Source: Chitinophagales bacterium
GTDB taxonomy: Bacteria > Bacteroidota > Bacteroidia > Chitinophagales > UBA10324
DNA: 6,098 nucleotides
Assembly: GCA_013695775.1 (NCBI GenBank)
Contig: JACCZV010000347.1
Span: 1-6,098 of the forward strand
Direction: 5' to 3'
Part shown: positions 1-6,090 of the stretch, piece after piece
Layout: every line of letters begins with the position of its first letter
Numbering within the stretch: the stretch's first letter is position 1
Made by a program: the position numbers and the translations under genes
Notes under the pieces: generated by a model
What the model saw: the letters and a program-made list of their open reading frames with translations, nothing else
What the model was told of the DNA's origin: nothing
Database searches by the model: none

Positions 1-564
1 AGGGTGGGCAATGAAATCAGAGAGTATAAACACGACCGCCTGCTTTTTCAAAACATTATTCATGAATTCAAATGCCGCATTCAGGTCTGTTCCTTTCGAT
101 GATGGCTCTACGTCGATCAATTCGCGGATGATGCGCAAAATATGTGATCTGCCTTTTTTTGGAGGAATGAACTTCTCAATCTTGTCGCTAAAAAAAATAA
201 CTCCTGCTTTATCATTGTTTTTTATAGCTGAATAGGCAAGCACTGCGCTGATCTCAGTGATCAGATCACGCTTGAATTGCTTCAGGGTACCAAATAATGA
301 CGACTCACTGACGTCTACCATAAGAAGCACGATGAGTTCCCGGTCTTCTTCAAAAACTTTAACATAAGGATGGTTCATGCGCGCCGTCACATTCCAGTCA
401 ATAGACCTGATTTCATCCCCTATCTGGTATTCACGGACATCAGTGAATGACATGCCGCGGCCTTTAAAAGCGCTGTGATATTCGCCTGAAAACAACTGGC
501 TGCACAAGCCTTTGGTTTTGATCTCTACTTTCCTGACCTTTTTTAACAATTCGCCGGTCTCCAT
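1..564 (-). CDS. DUF58 / vWA-like domain protein, N-terminal 188 residues (partial, runs off left edge)
   Basis: The frame is open from an ATG at 564-562 to the window edge (188 codons; family members are usually near 290 residues), so the C-terminal part is missing. The DUF58 signature is clear at residues 35-63: GRGMSFTDVREY, then GDEIRSIDWNVTARM. It is followed by a von Willebrand A-like core with a MIDAS-type DVSES at 84-88 (DxSxS), the GTD threonine at 159 and LSD at 181-183. No signal peptide or membrane segment is visible, so a cytoplasmic protein is expected. It lies 80 bases downstream of, and codirectional with, the MoxR ATPase gene, the usual arrangement. By family knowledge MoxR and DUF58/vWA proteins act together, probably in chaperone-like maturation or envelope-stress roles, often with BatA/BatB-type genes downstream, but the biochemical role is not settled. 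The family assignment is strong; the function is inferred. Confidence 0.9.
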   Translation of the reverse strand, partial: METGELLKKVRKVEIKTKGLCSQLFSGEYHSAFKGRGMSFTDVREYQIGDEIRSIDWNVTARMNHPYVKVFEEDRELIVLLMVDVSESSLFGTLKQFKRDLITEISAVLAYSAIKNNDKAGVIFFSDKIEKFIPPKKGRSHILRIIRELIDVEPSSKGTDLNAAFEFMNNVLKKQAVVFILSDFIAHP

Positions 565-593
565 TAAATATTATGGATTTTTTGAATATTTAA
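564..593. repeat. A/T-only 9-bp inverted repeat abutting the DUF58 start codon
   Basis: TTAAATATT at 564-572 and AATATTTAA at 585-593 are perfect reverse complements separated by 12 bases. In the minus-strand transcript this hairpin would sit directly against the ATG at 564-562, where the ribosome must bind. It is purely A/T and so thermodynamically weak; a role in translation of the DUF58 gene is only a possibility. Confidence 0.4.
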
Positions 594-644
594 GGTTGCA
601 TTAAAGCCAAGATTGGTACGCGTATAAATAAAATGCGGGATAAT

Positions 645-1646
645 TTATGGAACTTCTACAGTTTTCATGATGTCGCGAATGATGTCGTCGGTAGTAACAT
701 TTTCAGCTTCTGCTTCATAGGTAAGGCCAATCCGGTGCCTCAGCACATCGTGGCAAACATTTTTAATATCATCCGGAATCACAAAACCCCGATGCTCCAT
801 AAAAGCCAGGGACTTCGCGGCCAGGGCAAGGCTTATGCTCCCTCGTGGCGAGCTGCCATACTGCAAAAGATTTTTTAGCTTTCCCAACTTATAATCTGCG
901 GGCTGCCGGGTGGCGAAAACGATGTCGATGATATACTGCTCAATTCTTTCATCCATATATATGTCGCGAACAACATGACGAGCCTGCAAAATATCGCCGG
1001 GTGTGATCACGGCATCTACATGCAGAGGTGCATCAGACATGTTCTGTCGTATTATCAACCGTTCTTCTTCTCTTTCGGGATATCCAATGACAACTTTCAG
1101 CATGAACCGGTCTACCTGGGCTTCAGGCAGCGGATATGTTCCTTCCTGCTCAAGTGGATTTTGGGTTGCCAGCACAAGAAAGGGTTCTTCAAGCGTAAAA
1201 GTATTATCGCCTAAAGTTACTTGCCGCTCCTGCATGGCCTGCAGCAGGGCACTTTGCACCTTGGCAGAGGCACGGTTTATTTCATCAGCAAGGATAAAAT
1301 TACCAAAGATGGGCCCCTTCTTTACAGTGAATTCATTTTTTTGCTGATTGAAAATAAGCGTCCCTGTCAGATCGGCAGGCAACAGGTCGGGAGTAAACTG
1401 AATGCGGCTGAATTTCCCGCGAATGGCTGCGGCGAGAGTTTTTATGGCCAAGGTTTTCGCCAGGCCGGGCACTCCTTCAAGCAAGACATGACCGTTGGCA
1501 AGCAACGATAGAATCAGCCGGTCAACCATATATTGCTGACCAATAATCACCTTACCCAACTCCGTAGTGAGGCGGTCAACGAAAGAGCTTTCTTCCAGAA
1601 CCTTTGCATTCATATTATTTATAGCTGCAGTGGAAAGGGTTTGCAT
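645..1646 (-). CDS. MoxR family AAA+ ATPase
   Basis: A 333-residue AAA+ ATPase of the MoxR family, close to the family's usual length and complete. Visible motifs in order: Walker A GVPGLAKT (58-65), the MoxR-typical stretch FTPDLLPADLTGT (84-96), Walker B FILADEINRA (117-126, with D121 and E122), sensor 1 in ATQNP (160-164, N163), the QVDRF arginine-finger region (R180) and sensor 2 SPRG (266-269, R268). No catalytic residue appears lost. MoxR ATPases are cytoplasmic and thought to act as chaperone-like partners of vWA-domain proteins; the DUF58/vWA gene directly downstream is the presumed partner. The start used is the first ATG; a second in-frame ATG at residue 12 (1613-1611) is also possible, since the first eleven residues are poorly conserved in character and neither start has a clear Shine-Dalgarno sequence. 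The specific substrate is unknown. Confidence 0.95.
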   Translation of the reverse strand: MQTLSTAAINNMNAKVLEESSFVDRLTTELGKVIIGQQYMVDRLILSLLANGHVLLEGVPGLAKTLAIKTLAAAIRGKFSRIQFTPDLLPADLTGTLIFNQQKNEFTVKKGPIFGNFILADEINRASAKVQSALLQAMQERQVTLGDNTFTLEEPFLVLATQNPLEQEGTYPLPEAQVDRFMLKVVIGYPEREEERLIIRQNMSDAPLHVDAVITPGDILQARHVVRDIYMDERIEQYIIDIVFATRQPADYKLGKLKNLLQYGSSPRGSISLALAAKSLAFMEHRGFVIPDDIKNVCHDVLRHRIGLTYEAEAENVTTDDIIRDIMKTVEVP

Positions 1647-1698
1647 TATAAAACTTTATATGACGGTAAAGTTATTAATTCATGAAGTATCAGATTCG

Positions 1699-1763
1699 AT
1701 AACGTGACATACTCCTACCAATAATATGCTTCTGAGCTCTGTTATCCGAGACCATGACGTTAT
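1699..1763. repeat. Inverted repeat in the gap upstream of the MoxR gene
   Basis: ATAACGTGACAT at 1699-1710 pairs with ATGACGTTAT at 1754-1763: seven contiguous base pairs plus three more across a two-base bulge, with a 43-base loop. It is in the 226-base gap between the radical SAM gene stop and the MoxR start. It lacks a following T-run in either direction, so it is not a classical terminator. It could be a binding site or leader structure, or chance. I see no gene and no convincing promoter in the rest of this gap. Confidence 0.3.
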
Positions 1764-1872
1764 AAACCTCTCCTGCATTTTTTGTAATTGAATATCAAAA
1801 GGAGTGGATAAAAGAATGTTAGGGGATGGAAAAAGAATACTGAGGTACGATTTTATAGTAATGGAGGAAAGC

Positions 1873-2928
1873 CTATGCTACTTTCACCACCTCTCCGCCA
1901 CAGCTTGATCCTGCCCCGGCAGTACAACCATAACAATGCTGGGATAAAATTATTTCGCGGTCATTTAAAAACTGTGTATTGAAATCCCTAACGTGCATGG
2001 GATTGCCGTTAGAGATTTTAAGATCAAGCATTTGATTAAAATCGCAATCATAGAGGTATCCATCCCAGCCAATGGAAATGGTATTGCGGCACATGACGCC
2101 TGAAACTGCGGCTGGATTGAAAGCATTCACTAACTTTTCCATATAAGATTCATAATTGCCACTCCGCAGCAGAAATTCTAAAAAGCGGCTGATGGGCATA
2201 TTGGTAATCGCATAAAGGTTGTTGAAATGAATGCCAAATTCTTCTACTAATACTTTTCGAAACTGTGCAGCCAATACTTCCTGACTGCTGCTTAGAAAAG
2301 CTCCGGTGGGATTATATACAAGATTTAATACAAGTCCTGAACCCTTCATACCATAGCCAATGCTATTTAAACGCTGGAGTGCTTTTACAGAAATATCAAA
2401 GACTCCTTCACCACGCTGACGGTCGGTTCTGTCAGCATTGTAAAAAGGAAGTGAACTCACCACCTCTACGCGATGGGCTGCAAAAAATTCAGGCAGATCA
2501 TGGTATTTTTTGTTTGCATAGATGATGGTGAGATTGCACCGATCTATTACTTTTTTCCCAAGCTTCACACATTCTTCCACAAACCATCTGAAATTAGGAT
2601 TTAGCTCCGGCGCACCACCTGTGAGGTCTACCGTGCCAATGGTTGAATTTTTTAAGGCCGAGAGGCACAGCTCCATAGTACCCTTTGTCATGATCTCTTT
2701 CCGGTCTGGCCCCGCATCCACATGACAGTGTTTACAGGTCTGGTTGCACATCTTGCCGACATTCACCTGGAATATCTCTATTCCTGATGCTCTCAATGGG
2801 GAAAAGCCCAGCATATAAAGTTTCTCTTTGAAAGAGGGAATGGATGCACCCTCTACAATATCTTCGAGCAATTGCATCTGCTCGCTGGTATTAGATAGAA
2901 TATGCTGCTGGGCTAATAAAGATTTCAT
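1873..2928 (-). CDS. arsS: Arsenosugar biosynthesis radical SAM protein ArsS
   Basis: A 351-residue radical SAM enzyme. The SAM-cluster motif is CNQTCKHC at 61-68 (C61, C65, C68), preceded by the strand IEIFQVNVGKM, and the SAM-binding GGAPE follows at 104-108. The C-terminal half is Cys-rich (DUF3641 type) with C280, C295 in YDCDFNQML, C332 and C335 in HCYGC, and C343 in SSCGG. This architecture is characteristic of the ArsS family, formerly grouped as a radical SAM (seleno)protein with an alkylhydroperoxidase-like neighbour. From family knowledge, ArsS joins the 5'-deoxyadenosyl radical of SAM to dimethylarsenite to form dimethylarsinoyl-adenosine, the arsenosugar precursor. No in-frame TGA is present and the stop is TAG, so this is an all-Cys form, not a selenoprotein. 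It is the last gene of the unit, 35 bases after the peroxidase-like gene. The enzyme function is inferred from family identity. Confidence 0.9.
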   Translation of the reverse strand: MKSLLAQQHILSNTSEQMQLLEDIVEGASIPSFKEKLYMLGFSPLRASGIEIFQVNVGKMCNQTCKHCHVDAGPDRKEIMTKGTMELCLSALKNSTIGTVDLTGGAPELNPNFRWFVEECVKLGKKVIDRCNLTIIYANKKYHDLPEFFAAHRVEVVSSLPFYNADRTDRQRGEGVFDISVKALQRLNSIGYGMKGSGLVLNLVYNPTGAFLSSSQEVLAAQFRKVLVEEFGIHFNNLYAITNMPISRFLEFLLRSGNYESYMEKLVNAFNPAAVSGVMCRNTISIGWDGYLYDCDFNQMLDLKISNGNPMHVRDFNTQFLNDREIILSQHCYGCTAGAGSSCGGEVVKVA

Positions 2929-2963
2929 AATTATAGCATCCCGTTACTTAACCGGCTGTGAAG

Positions 2964-3296
2964 TTACATTGTAAGTTCTTTCACCTTGTTCATCATCTGC
3001 GTTGCATGTACCAGCGATGCGCCACCGCGTATGGCAGCAGCTACGTGAACGGCTTCCATCATTTGTTCTTCTGTGCATCCTTTCGCCATTGTATCTTCAG
3101 AATATGCATCTATACAGTAAGGGCATTGCACTGCATGAGAAACAGCCAGCGCAATGAGTGATTTTTCTCGGGCAGTTAACGCGCCTTCAGCAAATACATC
3201 ACCATACCAACTAAAAAATTTCTCCGCAAGCGGCTTATCATACTCCGAAATATTACCAAATTTTTTCAGATCTTCAGCATTGTAGTATGGGTTCAT
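2964..3296 (-). CDS. Arsenosugar biosynthesis-associated peroxidase-like protein (AhpD/CMD fold)
   Basis: A 110-residue protein of the carboxymuconolactone decarboxylase / AhpD superfamily, at the normal single-domain length. The core reads LTAREKSLIALAVSHAVQCPYCIDAY (40-65), with the redox pair C58 and C61, H54 four residues before the first Cys, and E44 in the helix before. The position four residues after the second Cys, a catalytic His in AhpD, is Tyr65 here, so AhpD-type peroxidase chemistry cannot be assumed. An extra Cys, C74, follows. Placement immediately before arsS (35 bases) and after the phosphorylase gene (59 bases) matches the alkylhydroperoxidase-related (seleno)protein family known to accompany ArsS; here the Cys form is present. 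A plausible role is thiol redox chemistry or handling of arsenic intermediates, but no reaction has been shown that I can point to. Cytoplasmic; no signal peptide. Confidence 0.87.
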   Translation of the reverse strand: MNPYYNAEDLKKFGNISEYDKPLAEKFFSWYGDVFAEGALTAREKSLIALAVSHAVQCPYCIDAYSEDTMAKGCTEEQMMEAVHVAAAIRGGASLVHATQMMNKVKELTM

Positions 3297-3355
3297 AATT
3301 AAGTGGTTGAATTTAATGAAGTTTTAAAATTGTGATCCATCAACTCATTCGCAGC

Positions 3356-4177
3356 TTATAGTTCTATCAAGAACTTCTCAAACAATGAGGTTAAATGCAC
3401 TTCAGCTTTCGCAGCCGTCATGATAATCTCTTCTATATTTATTGATTGCAAATTATCAGGATCACATTCATCTGTAATCACAGACATTGCAAGAACGGGC
3501 AACGACATATGGTTTGCTACAATAACCTCCGGAACTGTTGACATCCCCACTGCATCTGCTCCAATCATTTTAAGGAAGCGATATTCAGCTCTTGTCTCAA
3601 GATTAGGTCCATGAACTGCGACGTAAACGCCTTTCCTGAGCGGCAGGTTCATTCCAGCAGCAATCTTTTCCATTTTTTCAATTAACCATGGATCGTATGG
3701 ACGACTCATATCAGGAAAACGTGGGCCAAGGATGTCAATATTGTTTCCTGTAAGAGGATTGAGCGGTTGCAAATTTATATGGTCGTCAATCACCATCAAC
3801 GAGCCTTTTTTAATTGCAGGATTTAAGCTTCCAGCAGCATTGGAAATGAGCAGTTGTTGAATGCCAAGCAGTTTCATCACACGAACGGGAAATGTAATTT
3901 GGTGCATCGAATAGCCCTCATACAGATGATATCGCCCCTGCATGGCGATCACCTTTTTTCCTCCGAGTATTCCTGTAATCAGCTTCCCCTGGTGGTGTTC
4001 TACGGTAGATGACACAAAATGTGGGATTTGAGCATAGGGTATCTCTTGTCTTGAAGTTATTTTGTCGGCCAGATTTCCCAGGCCAGTACCCAGAATGATT
4101 CCTATTTGAGGGGTTTTAATGCCATACGATTGTAAGAACCGGACGGTCTCATCAAGCTCTTCAATTACATCACTCAT
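3356..4177 (-). CDS. Purine-nucleoside phosphorylase family protein, possibly specialised for an adenosine-type 5'-modified nucleoside
   Basis: A complete 273-residue member of the trimeric PNP/MTAP family. Motifs: phosphate loop GIILGTGLGNL (26-36), H62 in TVEHHQG, GRYHLYEGYSM (81-91, H84), ISNAAGSLNP (111-120, N113), GPNLETRAE (190-198, E194) and VGMSTVPEVIVA (210-221). These enzymes cleave nucleosides with phosphate to give base plus ribose-1-phosphate. Against human PNP from memory, the base-recognition Asn243 corresponds to Asp236 and the 5'-OH-binding His257 to Ile248, while Ser33 corresponds to Thr31. Human MTAP has Asp220, Val233 and Thr18 there, so adenine preference and a non-hydroxyl 5' group are suggested. 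It is the first gene of the unit with the peroxidase-like gene and arsS, so the predicted substrate is the ArsS product. An ordinary salvage PNP is the main alternative. The start ATG is unambiguous: an overlapping upstream ATG is out of frame. Confidence 0.93.
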   Translation of the reverse strand: MSDVIEELDETVRFLQSYGIKTPQIGIILGTGLGNLADKITSRQEIPYAQIPHFVSSTVEHHQGKLITGILGGKKVIAMQGRYHLYEGYSMHQITFPVRVMKLLGIQQLLISNAAGSLNPAIKKGSLMVIDDHINLQPLNPLTGNNIDILGPRFPDMSRPYDPWLIEKMEKIAAGMNLPLRKGVYVAVHGPNLETRAEYRFLKMIGADAVGMSTVPEVIVANHMSLPVLAMSVITDECDPDNLQSINIEEIIMTAAKAEVHLTSLFEKFLIEL

Positions 4178-4262
4178 TTATCATATATTATTATCTGTTG
4201 AAAAAACATTTCACAAGAAAAGAAAATCGTTGGAGAAACATTCTGCATAGAATTTTGTAGTC

Positions 4263-4351
4263 GACACTAACATTCCAGTATGCGTGTTGCTTCCCCGAAA
4301 TCTTTAAGATAGTGTCATATAAACGACAAAAACTAATAATTCATTTGACAC
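4263..4351. repeat. Three GACAC/GTGTC half-sites in the divergent intergenic region
   Basis: GACACTA (4263-4269) and TAGTGTC (4310-4316) are perfect 7-base inverted repeats. The second copy, read as GTGTCA (4312-4317), also pairs with TGACAC (4346-4351), which overlaps the -33 element of the dehydrogenase promoter. Such spaced half-sites between divergent genes could bind a regulator, but they are short and I cannot name one. Confidence 0.25.
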
Positions 4352-4375
4352 CTCGCAGAGGAGAATATACTTTTG
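4344..4375 (+). promoter_or_regulatory. Bacteroidota-type promoter of the secreted dehydrogenase-like gene
   Basis: TTTG at 4344-4347 and TACTTTTG at 4368-4375 match the Bacteroidota sigma-ABfr consensus (TTTG, about 19-21 bases, TAnnTTTG) exactly, with a 20-base spacer. Initiation would be expected a few bases downstream, near 4380-4383, giving a short AT-rich leader of about 40 bases before the ATG at 4420. A small CCTC-GCA-GAGG palindrome (4351-4361) lies in the spacer. I found no equally good match for the minus-strand phosphorylase operon. Confidence 0.75.
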
Positions 4376-4419
4376 ATCAAAGTCTACTAAATATTTCTTC
4401 ACTAAAATCATTTTAATTT

Positions 4420-5832
4420 ATGAAAAAACTGTTTACGTTGCTTGTCTGTGTTGTCACAGCAAGTTTTTGCCAGGCACAGATGCCTGAGCTTGAATTACAG
4501 GAATTTTCCACCGGCTACATTGCGCCGTTGGGAATTGAGCATGCGGGCGATGATCGCTTATTCATCCTTGAGAAGGCAGGCAGAGTTTGGATTGCTTTCT
4601 CCGATGGGAGTAAATCTAATTCGCCTTTCCTGAATATTGTAAGTAAAGTTAAATCTTCAGGATCTGAGCAGGGACTATTGGGCCTGGCTTTCCATCCCGA
4701 TTATGCTTCCAATGGCCATTTTTATGTAACCTACACGAATTTGAGCGGCAATGTTGTTATAGCAAGATATTCTGTTAGCAGCATGAATCAGAACATGGCT
4801 AATTCTAATAGTGAGAGCATTATGCTCATGATATATCATCCATGGCAAAATCACAACGGCGGTTGTACTAAGTTCGGACCTGACGGCTATCTCTATGTAG
4901 GTGTTGGTGATGGGGGGCGTGCAGGCGATCCTTTGGAAGCTGCACAAGATAAAAGCGTGCTTCTTGGCAAAATGCTCCGCCTTGATGTAGACAACGGCTT
5001 ACCCTATTCGATTCCTGCAAGCAATCCATTTGTGAATACTCCAGGAGCCGCACCTGAGATCTGGGCATACGGACTTCGTAATCCCTGGCGCTTCAGTTTC
5101 GATCGCAAGAGTGGCGATCTATGGATTGGGGATGTAGGTCAGGTTAAATGGGAAGAAGTAGACTATCAAAAAGCATCAAGCACTGGGGGTGAAAATTATG
5201 GATGGGATTGCTATGAGGGACATCATTTGTATGAGCCCGAAAATTGCACGCAAAATGAAATGATTACAAGTCCTGTCGCTGAGTATTCTCATGACGGCGG
5301 CGATTGCAGCATTACTGGAGGTTTCGTTTATCGTGGCTCTCAATTTCCTAATCTTAAAGGCAAATATCTTTATGTAGATTATTGCTCTGGAATATTCCGG
5401 GCGGTATACAAGCAAAACGGCATAACGATAACAAACGTTGAACTACTCGATGGAGTTGATTTTCAATATTCATCCTTCGGGGAAGATAAGAATGGAGAGT
5501 TATACGTTGCCACTGTTAATCCAGGCGGAGGAAGGATTTATCGCGTGGTAGATAAGTCTATGAAGCTTGGTACAGCAACTGCGAATCTTGTATCGCTTTA
5601 TCCTAATCCAAACAATGGACAATTCAGCGTTGAATGGAGCTCAATGTTGGATAAAGATTGCGACATTGAAATTATGAACATGATGGGACAACAGATGATG
5701 TCAGAAACCAAATCTGCAACAATAGGACTGAATACCTGGTCGTTTAATACAAATCAATTATCACCCGGTAGTTATTTCCTGGTAATACATACAACAGATG
5801 GGTTGGTTAGGCAGAAATTTGCAATTGAATAA
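4420..5832 (+). CDS. Secreted glucose/sorbosone dehydrogenase-like beta-propeller protein with T9SS sorting domain
   Basis: A 470-residue exported protein. Residues 1-19 are a Sec signal peptide (MKKLF, hydrophobic core, likely cleavage after A19). Residues about 25-377 form a GSDH (glucose/sorbosone dehydrogenase) six-bladed propeller: QGLLGLAFHPDY (84-95), NHNGGCTKFGPDGYLYVGVGDGG (144-166, with H145 in the place of the catalytic His of soluble glucose dehydrogenase), YGLRNPWRFSFD (217-228, R220), ENYGWDCYEG (258-267) and DYCSGIFR (320-327). Paired cysteines in the second half (C264, C276, C296, C322) suggest disulfides, as expected outside the cytoplasm. Residues about 388-470, from LVSLYPNPNNGQFSVEW to the C-terminal LVRQKFAIE, are a type A T9SS sorting domain, so outer-membrane export and surface attachment or release are predicted. 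Usual annotation is PQQ-dependent sugar dehydrogenase, but several PQQ-contact residues seem absent, so catalysis is uncertain. Monocistronic, with its own promoter and terminator. Confidence 0.92.
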   Translation: MKKLFTLLVCVVTASFCQAQMPELELQEFSTGYIAPLGIEHAGDDRLFILEKAGRVWIAFSDGSKSNSPFLNIVSKVKSSGSEQGLLGLAFHPDYASNGHFYVTYTNLSGNVVIARYSVSSMNQNMANSNSESIMLMIYHPWQNHNGGCTKFGPDGYLYVGVGDGGRAGDPLEAAQDKSVLLGKMLRLDVDNGLPYSIPASNPFVNTPGAAPEIWAYGLRNPWRFSFDRKSGDLWIGDVGQVKWEEVDYQKASSTGGENYGWDCYEGHHLYEPENCTQNEMITSPVAEYSHDGGDCSITGGFVYRGSQFPNLKGKYLYVDYCSGIFRAVYKQNGITITNVELLDGVDFQYSSFGEDKNGELYVATVNPGGGRIYRVVDKSMKLGTATANLVSLYPNPNNGQFSVEWSSMLDKDCDIEIMNMMGQQMMSETKSATIGLNTWSFNTNQLSPGSYFLVIHTTDGLVRQKFAIE

Positions 5833-5851
5833 GAAGTATTTAATAAAAGGC

Positions 5852-5887
5852 AAACCTCACAGGATAAAGCCTGTGAGGTTTTTTTTT
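5852..5887 (+). terminator. Rho-independent terminator of the dehydrogenase-like gene
   Basis: A perfect 12-bp stem, AAACCTCACAGG (5852-5863) with CCTGTGAGGTTT (5870-5881), a six-base loop (ATAAAG) and an uninterrupted run of nine T from 5879 to 5887. It starts 20 bases after the TAA at 5830-5832. No matching T-run exists on the other strand, so it should act on plus-strand transcripts only. Confidence 0.95.
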
Positions 5888-6011
5888 ATGGTTGTATTGT
5901 AAGTGGTCAGTATTTATAATATTTTATAATAATATTCGGCTGTCAACCTGAAGGATACTTAACCTCTTCTAAAGAGCACTTCCAGCCAGCTAGTTGTTTT
6001 CTTATGTTATA

Positions 6012-6040
6012 GACATGGTAAGGTGTGCATATACCATGTC
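6012..6040. repeat. 9-bp perfect inverted repeat (stem-loop)
   Basis: GACATGGTA (6012-6020) and TACCATGTC (6032-6040) are exact reverse complements with an 11-base spacer. No T-run follows in either direction, so it is not an intrinsic terminator. The form resembles dispersed palindromes (REP-like) or the subterminal hairpins of IS200/IS605-type elements, but no transposase is visible here, so identity is open. Confidence 0.5.
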
Positions 6041-6061
6041 GCACAGGATTAATATGGAGGG

Positions 6062-6090
6062 CAGAGAATTAGACTCTAATTTGTGCTCTG
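6062..6090. repeat. Imperfect inverted repeat near the right edge
   Basis: AATTAG (6067-6072) pairs with CTAATT (6076-6081) across a 3-base loop, and the flanking CAGAG (6062-6066) pairs with CTCTG (6086-6090) across a four-base bulge on one side. It lies 21 bases after the previous stem-loop. Function unknown; possibly part of the same structured element. Confidence 0.35.

Noticed and set aside
11..235. Plus-strand open frame of 74 codons
   Set aside because: It lies antisense to the DUF58 coding sequence, whose conserved motifs on the minus strand explain the region.
975..1511. Several plus-strand open frames opposite the MoxR gene
   Set aside because: They overlap each other and the Walker/sensor motifs of the ATPase on the opposite strand; none has recognisable protein features.
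1764..1872. Terminator for the arsenosugar unit
   Set aside because: There are T-rich stretches after the arsS stop on the minus strand but no stable hairpin precedes them, so none is called.
1870..1876. Selenocysteine read-through at the end of arsS
   Set aside because: ArsS relatives can be selenoproteins, but the stop here is TAG, not TGA, and the expected cysteines are already encoded as Cys.
4460..4480. Lipoprotein signal at Cys17 of the secreted protein
   Set aside because: The residues before the Cys (TASF) do not fit a lipobox, and the C-terminal sorting domain indicates T9SS export after ordinary signal peptidase cleavage.
4675..5415. Minus-strand open frames opposite the secreted propeller gene
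   Set aside because: They are shadows of a long, motif-rich plus-strand gene that has a signal peptide, promoter and terminator.
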